Shown: piece by piece, positions 59,482 to 64,000 of the stretch
Position numbering within the stretch: position 1 is the stretch's first letter
Layout of the letters: the number at the start of each line of letters is the position of its first letter
Assembly: GCF_022565475.1 (NCBI RefSeq)
Contig: NZ_JAIUMR010000002.1
Location: 62,001-126,000 of the forward strand
Direction of reading: 5' to 3'
Source of the DNA: Aliidiomarina sp.
GTDB taxonomy: Bacteria; Pseudomonadota; Gammaproteobacteria; Enterobacterales; Alteromonadaceae
DNA length: 64,000 nucleotides
Made by a program: the position numbers and the translations under genes
The notes under the pieces: generated by a model
Seen by the model: only the letters and a program-made list of their open reading frames with translations
Databases searched by the model: none
What the model was told of the DNA's origin: nothing

Positions 59482-60309
59482 TTAAAACACGTAAATAAAA
59501 CCAATACCGACTTCAGCTTCGAAGTTGCTGCGTGCAATTGGGCTGTTGCGCACGTCGCTGCTGTAATATTCATACAAAACTTCGCCGAAAATCTGCCAGT
59601 TTTTGTTCACAATGTGGCGATAACTATAGTCCAAACCGACCGAACGGAAGCCGCCGCTCATGCGGGTTTCCCGCAAGCCCGAAGCTGCCGCTTGTTGGGC
59701 GGTGATACCGAAGTCTTTGTTGGCAAACTCGCTATCATGGAATACCGCAACGAGGTTAATTTCTGAACCCGAGCCGTCAAACTTGTCGCCGAAACGACGG
59801 CCGACACCGAATAGGCCAAGGTTACCGTTTTCGCTAGCGACGACGCGGCCGACTAACCAATTTCGCCAGTCAGCGTCGAACGCACGTCGTGCTTCGAAGA
59901 CGAACTCAAGGCCTTCTTTACCGTCACCAAGGCCGTCTAAATAGCCTTTGTCTGAGTCACCCTCTTCACGACCTTCGTCAAAGCCAATCAGCGCTTGCAA
60001 AAACCAAGTGTCGTTACGCAAACCACGCCAACCGAGTGCTTCGCCAGCGAAGAAAAAAATGTCATTGCCGCGGCGCCACTGAATGGCTCCCGCCGGGTCT
60101 ACCTCGAAGCCAAATTCGTCCGAGCCTTCATAGGCCGTTTCATATTCAATACCGAGACCAAGTCCAAACGCCCAGCCGTCTTGTCCTCGAGTAAAATCAT
60201 CGACAGAGGGCAACGGAACTAAAGCTGTACGCTCTTCTTGGGCCGTGGCGGTTTGTAAAAACAAGCTAGGAATCAACACTAACGCGAGTAAACCAGTGAG
60301 CTTTTTCAT
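59482..60309 (-). CDS. MipA/OmpV family outer membrane protein
   Basis: ATG 60309 gives signal peptide MKKLTGLLALVLIPSLFLQTATAQ; GLGLGIEYETAYEGSDEFGFEVDPAGAIQWRRGN; C-terminal ...VGIGFIYVF. Confidence 0.85.
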   Translation of the reverse strand: MKKLTGLLALVLIPSLFLQTATAQEERTALVPLPSVDDFTRGQDGWAFGLGLGIEYETAYEGSDEFGFEVDPAGAIQWRRGNDIFFFAGEALGWRGLRNDTWFLQALIGFDEGREEGDSDKGYLDGLGDGKEGLEFVFEARRAFDADWRNWLVGRVVASENGNLGLFGVGRRFGDKFDGSGSEINLVAVFHDSEFANKDFGITAQQAAASGLRETRMSGGFRSVGLDYSYRHIVNKNWQIFGEVLYEYYSSDVRNSPIARSNFEAEVGIGFIYVF

Positions 60310-60541
60310 ATCTATTTGCCTGCAAATATTCGGACAAATCCGAAAGTGGACCAAAGTTGGAATCGTTGGCTTCAATTTACGTTTCCCGCTTAATTCAGGA
60401 GCTTAGTTTGCTACTTTTTTTACAGGCCTCTTAAATTAGAACAACCCTTAGCAATTCCTCTAGTTGATGAACCTCGAACTCGCAATCCCACAAGGCCCTT
60501 TACCCACAAATTCTTATCCTCTCCCCCTTGAAGACTTGAAA

Positions 60542-61927
60542 TCAGAGCGCGGACTGGATCACTTGTCCATCTTGCTTGTAAATTTTTCCTTCTTTCATGA
60601 CAAATTCCACTTTTTGCAGCAAATTTATATAGCGCAATACATCGCCTCGAACAGCGATAATGTCGGCCACTTTGCCAGCTTGTAGGGTTCCAAATCGATC
60701 TTGGACACCCATCATTACGGCAGGCCAATAGGTTGCAGCGCGAATGGTCTCTTGAGCATCAAACTCCATTTCTTCAACCCACCATGCCATTTCTTGCCAT
60801 GTAGACTGGCAATGAAATTTCATTGGAATACCGCTGTCCGTTCCAATCAACATAACCACGCCGGTGTCTTTTAGTTGCGCAATTTTATTCTTCAACGTCG
60901 AGCGACGGAGCGGGGTTAGCTGCATGTAGCCAAGCTGCGAAGGGTGTTGAATGGAGCTTCGAATGTCAGCTATCACTTCGTCAGAAAGGCCTCGCTCCCA
61001 ACAGGGATCAGTCAAGCGGGTTGGGTTAGCAACAGTATTTGAATAATTCCAAAGCCCTTCAACCGTTGGTGTCCAGAATAACAAGCCGTCAAAAATACCC
61101 GTTGCAGTTCGCTCTATCAGGGCATCAAGGACATCCTGTGGGTAACCGGGCGCTGTGGTTAGGCCAGTGTGCTCAAAATTATCGATACCAATCTCGACAC
61201 CGATCCGAATTTCATTTGGTTTGTGGGCATGGGCGACCACTTTCATTCCTAACCGATGGGCTTCTTCTACAATGGCTCGCGCAACCTCAATTTCCATATC
61301 GTCATGGTCAATCAGCTTAACGATCTCCATGCCGGCTTCGTGAAGTTCCCGAACGCGTAAACGCGCTTCCCTAACAGTTTTGACTTCCCAACGATAACCC
61401 TTCTGCCAATCATCCACTTCATGTTGCAGGAAAGGGCCTGAGGTATACAGGTGTGGTCCCGGAATACGGCCTTCGCGAATGGCGGCCTTTACATTAACCG
61501 ACGCTGTTAATGGTGCACCCAAGTCGCGTGCACTGGTGACGCCAGCAAGTAATAATTGCAAAGCTGCCGCGGGCATAATTTCTGACTCGAAGCGATCAGA
61601 ATAGGTGGCATTCCAGTGAGGGTAGTCCGCATGTCCCACCAGCATCAAGTGGGCGTGGTTTTCCCATAAGCCGGGCAAAATATCATGGCCGCCCATATTA
61701 ATCTCACGATATCCCTCAGGAACTGGAAGCGAATCGACGGTGCCAACTTGCTGAATAATGCCATCATCAATCAAAATGACACTGTGTAACATAGGCGGTG
61801 CAACCGTTCCGTCGATTAAACGACCACCCACTAAGGCTATTTTTTCCGCGTGGACAGGAAGGCTCATTACCATCGCTAAACAACACAGCCAGATTTGAGT
61901 GACCGGCCAACTCCGCCTTTTTGTCAT
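60542..61927 (-). CDS. Secreted amidohydrolase (imidazolonepropionase-like)
   Basis: Signal peptide from ATG 61927; ILPGLWENHAHLML HxH motif; VVAHAHKPNEI; LIGTDSGIP. Confidence 0.88.
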   Translation of the reverse strand: MTKRRSWPVTQIWLCCLAMVMSLPVHAEKIALVGGRLIDGTVAPPMLHSVILIDDGIIQQVGTVDSLPVPEGYREINMGGHDILPGLWENHAHLMLVGHADYPHWNATYSDRFESEIMPAAALQLLLAGVTSARDLGAPLTASVNVKAAIREGRIPGPHLYTSGPFLQHEVDDWQKGYRWEVKTVREARLRVRELHEAGMEIVKLIDHDDMEIEVARAIVEEAHRLGMKVVAHAHKPNEIRIGVEIGIDNFEHTGLTTAPGYPQDVLDALIERTATGIFDGLLFWTPTVEGLWNYSNTVANPTRLTDPCWERGLSDEVIADIRSSIQHPSQLGYMQLTPLRRSTLKNKIAQLKDTGVVMLIGTDSGIPMKFHCQSTWQEMAWWVEEMEFDAQETIRAATYWPAVMMGVQDRFGTLQAGKVADIIAVRGDVLRYINLLQKVEFVMKEGKIYKQDGQVIQSAL

Positions 61928-62102
61928 TTTTATTACCTCGAGCATTGTCAATAAAATCAGATTCTTATTGAGCATAGACGGAAATACGCTGGCGTCAATT
62001 TTCGTAGCGGTCGGTGATTACCGGCCAGAATCCAGCGAGCGCTTATGCGGTCGTCGCTACCATGGTCAAGCATTTGCGTTAAGTAGCGTGATGCAAGCTC
62101 AC

Positions 62103-62131
62103 TAACACGCCCTCATTGCGAGGGTGTTTCT
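62103..62131 (+). terminator. Terminator-like hairpin
   Basis: AACACGCCCTC-attgc-GAGGGTGTTT (near-perfect). Confidence 0.5.
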
Positions 62132-62192
62132 ATTTACGCAGAATTATCATGTGCCCGTGCGATTTTTCCATTACACTCGTTAAAACAACACT

Positions 62193-63665
62193 ATGAATGG
62201 AAGTCGTGGCATGAAATCGCGTTCAGTGATTCGAATTATCTTCTTGTGTTTTGCGAGTGTTTGGCTCGTGACCGCTGTGTATCATGTCTACAAACCGCTG
62301 CCTGCTGGGCTTAATTTAGCTGGCGCTGAACACCCGGTCGCGCAAGTTTCGTTTCTCACTGACATCACTTATGGTCACGCTGGCGAACCTGAAAGTCGTT
62401 ACATAGAGCAGGAAATTTTCGACGGCGTACTCGACATGGTCGCCAACGCGCGTCAGTTTATCCTGGTCGACATGTTCCTGTTTAACGACTTTCAGGGGGC
62501 CGTCAGTGAAGATCACCGGGCGCTGTCGGCGGAGTTAACGCAGGCGCTTATCGATCAAAAACAACGGTACCCCGAGATCAACATCCACGTCATTTCTGAC
62601 CCGCTGAATACGGTGTACGGTGGCCAAACATCCGAGCATTTTCAGCGTTTAGAAGCGGCGAATATTGACGTGACGTTAACCCGGCTTGCGCGTTTACGAG
62701 ACAGCAACCCGGCCTACTCAGGGCTTTGGCGTTTGGTGTTTCAGCAATTTGGCAATAGCGAAGCGAACACGGCACCGAATCCGTTTGGTGACGGGCGCGT
62801 GTCCATTCGTAGTTACCTCGCGTTGCTCAACTTCAAAGCCAACCATCGTAAACTCATCATTAGCGACCAGCACGAAAGTTCAGAACTTGTCGCCTTAGTC
62901 ACCAGCGCCAACCCGCACGATGGCAGCAGCGCCCACGGTAATGTTGCGTTGCGCTTTACCGGCCCTGCAGTGCTTGACCTACTTGAAAGTGAGAAGGCTG
63001 TACTCGGATTTTCTGGTGGTCCAGAAGTAATATTAAATGTACCAAGCCCAGAATCAACGCCAGAACCAACACCAACAAACACGACGCTGCAAGTCGTCAC
63101 CGAGCGTGCCGTTGAACAAGCACTTGTCGACATCATTGACGCCGCTCAGCCCTCGGAAAACCTAGACCTAGCCGTGTTTTACCTGTCTGATCGACACGTC
63201 ATCAGTGCGTTAAAACGCGCGACAACGCGCGGCGTTATCGTTCGCGTTTTACTTGATCCAAACAAAGACGCATTCGGCCGCGAAAAGAATGGTGTGCCCA
63301 ATCGCCCGGTTGGCCACGAGCTCGCTCAAGTCGGCGTAACAGTGCGCTGGTGCGCGACGCAAGGCGAACAGTGCCATGCCAAATGGCTCATGCATCGCAG
63401 CGCCACCGGCCAGGCGACTATGCTATTGGGGTCGACTAATTTCACCCGCCGGAACCTCCACAACCTTAACCTCGAAACCAGTGTGATTTTGCGTGGGTCG
63501 GTAACCGAGCAAGCACTGCACGAAGGAGTCGAATGGTTCGACGATCAATGGCACAATCGCGATGGCCGCGTGTTCAGTGCTGACTATGAAGTCTTTGCCG
63601 ACAGTAGCGTGAAACGCCGTTTGCTTTATCGGTTCATGGAAGCGACGGGTTTGAGTACGTTTTAG
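62193..63665 (+). CDS. Phospholipase D-family protein
   Basis: ANHRKLIISD (HxKxxxxD) and CHAKWLMHR (second HxK); N-terminal TM; ATG 62193 or 62211. Confidence 0.85.
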   Translation: MNGSRGMKSRSVIRIIFLCFASVWLVTAVYHVYKPLPAGLNLAGAEHPVAQVSFLTDITYGHAGEPESRYIEQEIFDGVLDMVANARQFILVDMFLFNDFQGAVSEDHRALSAELTQALIDQKQRYPEINIHVISDPLNTVYGGQTSEHFQRLEAANIDVTLTRLARLRDSNPAYSGLWRLVFQQFGNSEANTAPNPFGDGRVSIRSYLALLNFKANHRKLIISDQHESSELVALVTSANPHDGSSAHGNVALRFTGPAVLDLLESEKAVLGFSGGPEVILNVPSPESTPEPTPTNTTLQVVTERAVEQALVDIIDAAQPSENLDLAVFYLSDRHVISALKRATTRGVIVRVLLDPNKDAFGREKNGVPNRPVGHELAQVGVTVRWCATQGEQCHAKWLMHRSATGQATMLLGSTNFTRRNLHNLNLETSVILRGSVTEQALHEGVEWFDDQWHNRDGRVFSADYEVFADSSVKRRLLYRFMEATGLSTF

Positions 63666-63672
63666 TACGAAC

Positions 63673-63828
63673 TTATTTCTTCATGCCATCAAATATCAAC
63701 CCAAGGACAATGGCAATACCGATTCCGGCGCCAATGTTGTCTATCGATAAGCCGACCGCGACCCCGAGGGGCAGGCTTACGTAAAAGCCAACGCCGGGCC
63801 AGCTTGATTTCTTCTTTTTGTCACTCAT
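63673..63828 (-). CDS. Small membrane protein, 51 aa (not in ORF track)
   Basis: MSDKKKKSSWPGVGFYVSLPLGVAVGLSIDNIGAGIGIAIVLGLIFDGMKK; GGAG RBS upstream. Confidence 0.7.
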   Translation of the reverse strand: MSDKKKKSSWPGVGFYVSLPLGVAVGLSIDNIGAGIGIAIVLGLIFDGMKK

Positions 63829-63870
63829 GACAATCTCCGTTTATGGTGTAATGAAGTAAGTTCAACAAAT

Positions 63871-64000
63871 TTAGTTCGCTTGCCAAATATAAATATCACC
63901 AGCATTGCTGATCAGGATTAGTTGCTCGTTAGCCCAAGCAGGTGTTGCCATGAAGCCGCCACTGGCAAGTACGCGTGACATTAAGCCGTAGAGTGAGTCG
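63871..64000 (-). CDS. C-terminal fragment of a PQQ-like beta-propeller protein, 5' end beyond window
   Basis: Minus frame DSLYGLMSRVLASGGFMATPAWANEQLILISNAGDIYIWQAN*; propeller-blade pattern (GGFMATPAWANEQLILISNAGDIY). Confidence 0.55.
   Translation of the reverse strand, partial: DSLYGLMSRVLASGGFMATPAWANEQLILISNAGDIYIWQAN

Noticed and set aside
1-64000. CRISPR arrays, prophage, IS elements, tRNA/rRNA genes
   Set aside because: No regularly spaced repeats of CRISPR size, no transposase/integrase-like proteins and no recognisable tRNA/rRNA sequence seen by reading; a dedicated scan (tRNAscan, CRISPR finder) would be decisive.

Overview
64-kb chromosomal window from a gammaproteobacterium. 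Gene content looks Idiomarina/Alteromonadales-like, which is my inference. It is dense with core genes: rpmE, priA, argS, ftsN-like, hslVU, rraA, the hut histidine-degradation cluster (hutG/I/C/U/H), yiiD-yihY-dtd, an RND efflux pair, trhA/yqfA, typA, glnA-glnL-glnG, a CpxRA-like system, pldB-like, trmL, pyrE, rph and yicC. Accessory content includes a Ser/Thr-kinase/FHA/two-component locus at the left end, four GGDEF-domain proteins, a cyanophycinase-like protein lacking the usual catalytic Ser motif, a MipA-DUF3019-two-component operon, a Fic protein with a palindromic upstream region, a second MipA/OmpV protein, an amidohydrolase and a PLD-family protein. I found no CRISPR array, tRNA/rRNA or transposase. 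The main non-coding observations are: (1) an 18-bp palindrome TCTTTACAAT(C/T)GTAAAGA shared by the RND efflux promoter and the CpxR-like promoter 15 kb away; (2) a textbook intrinsic terminator inside the first codons of hutG; (3) five exact-period 11-bp tandem repeats abutting the hutC start codon; (4) a paired NtrC enhancer plus sigma54 promoter for glnA, where one NtrC-like site is also the upstream gene's terminator stem; (5) a FabR-type palindrome upstream of trhA/yqfA; (6) a dispersed GGCTCGGAGCC palindrome family; (7) two unlisted small membrane ORFs. All functional statements come from reading the sequence and from general family knowledge; no searches were run.
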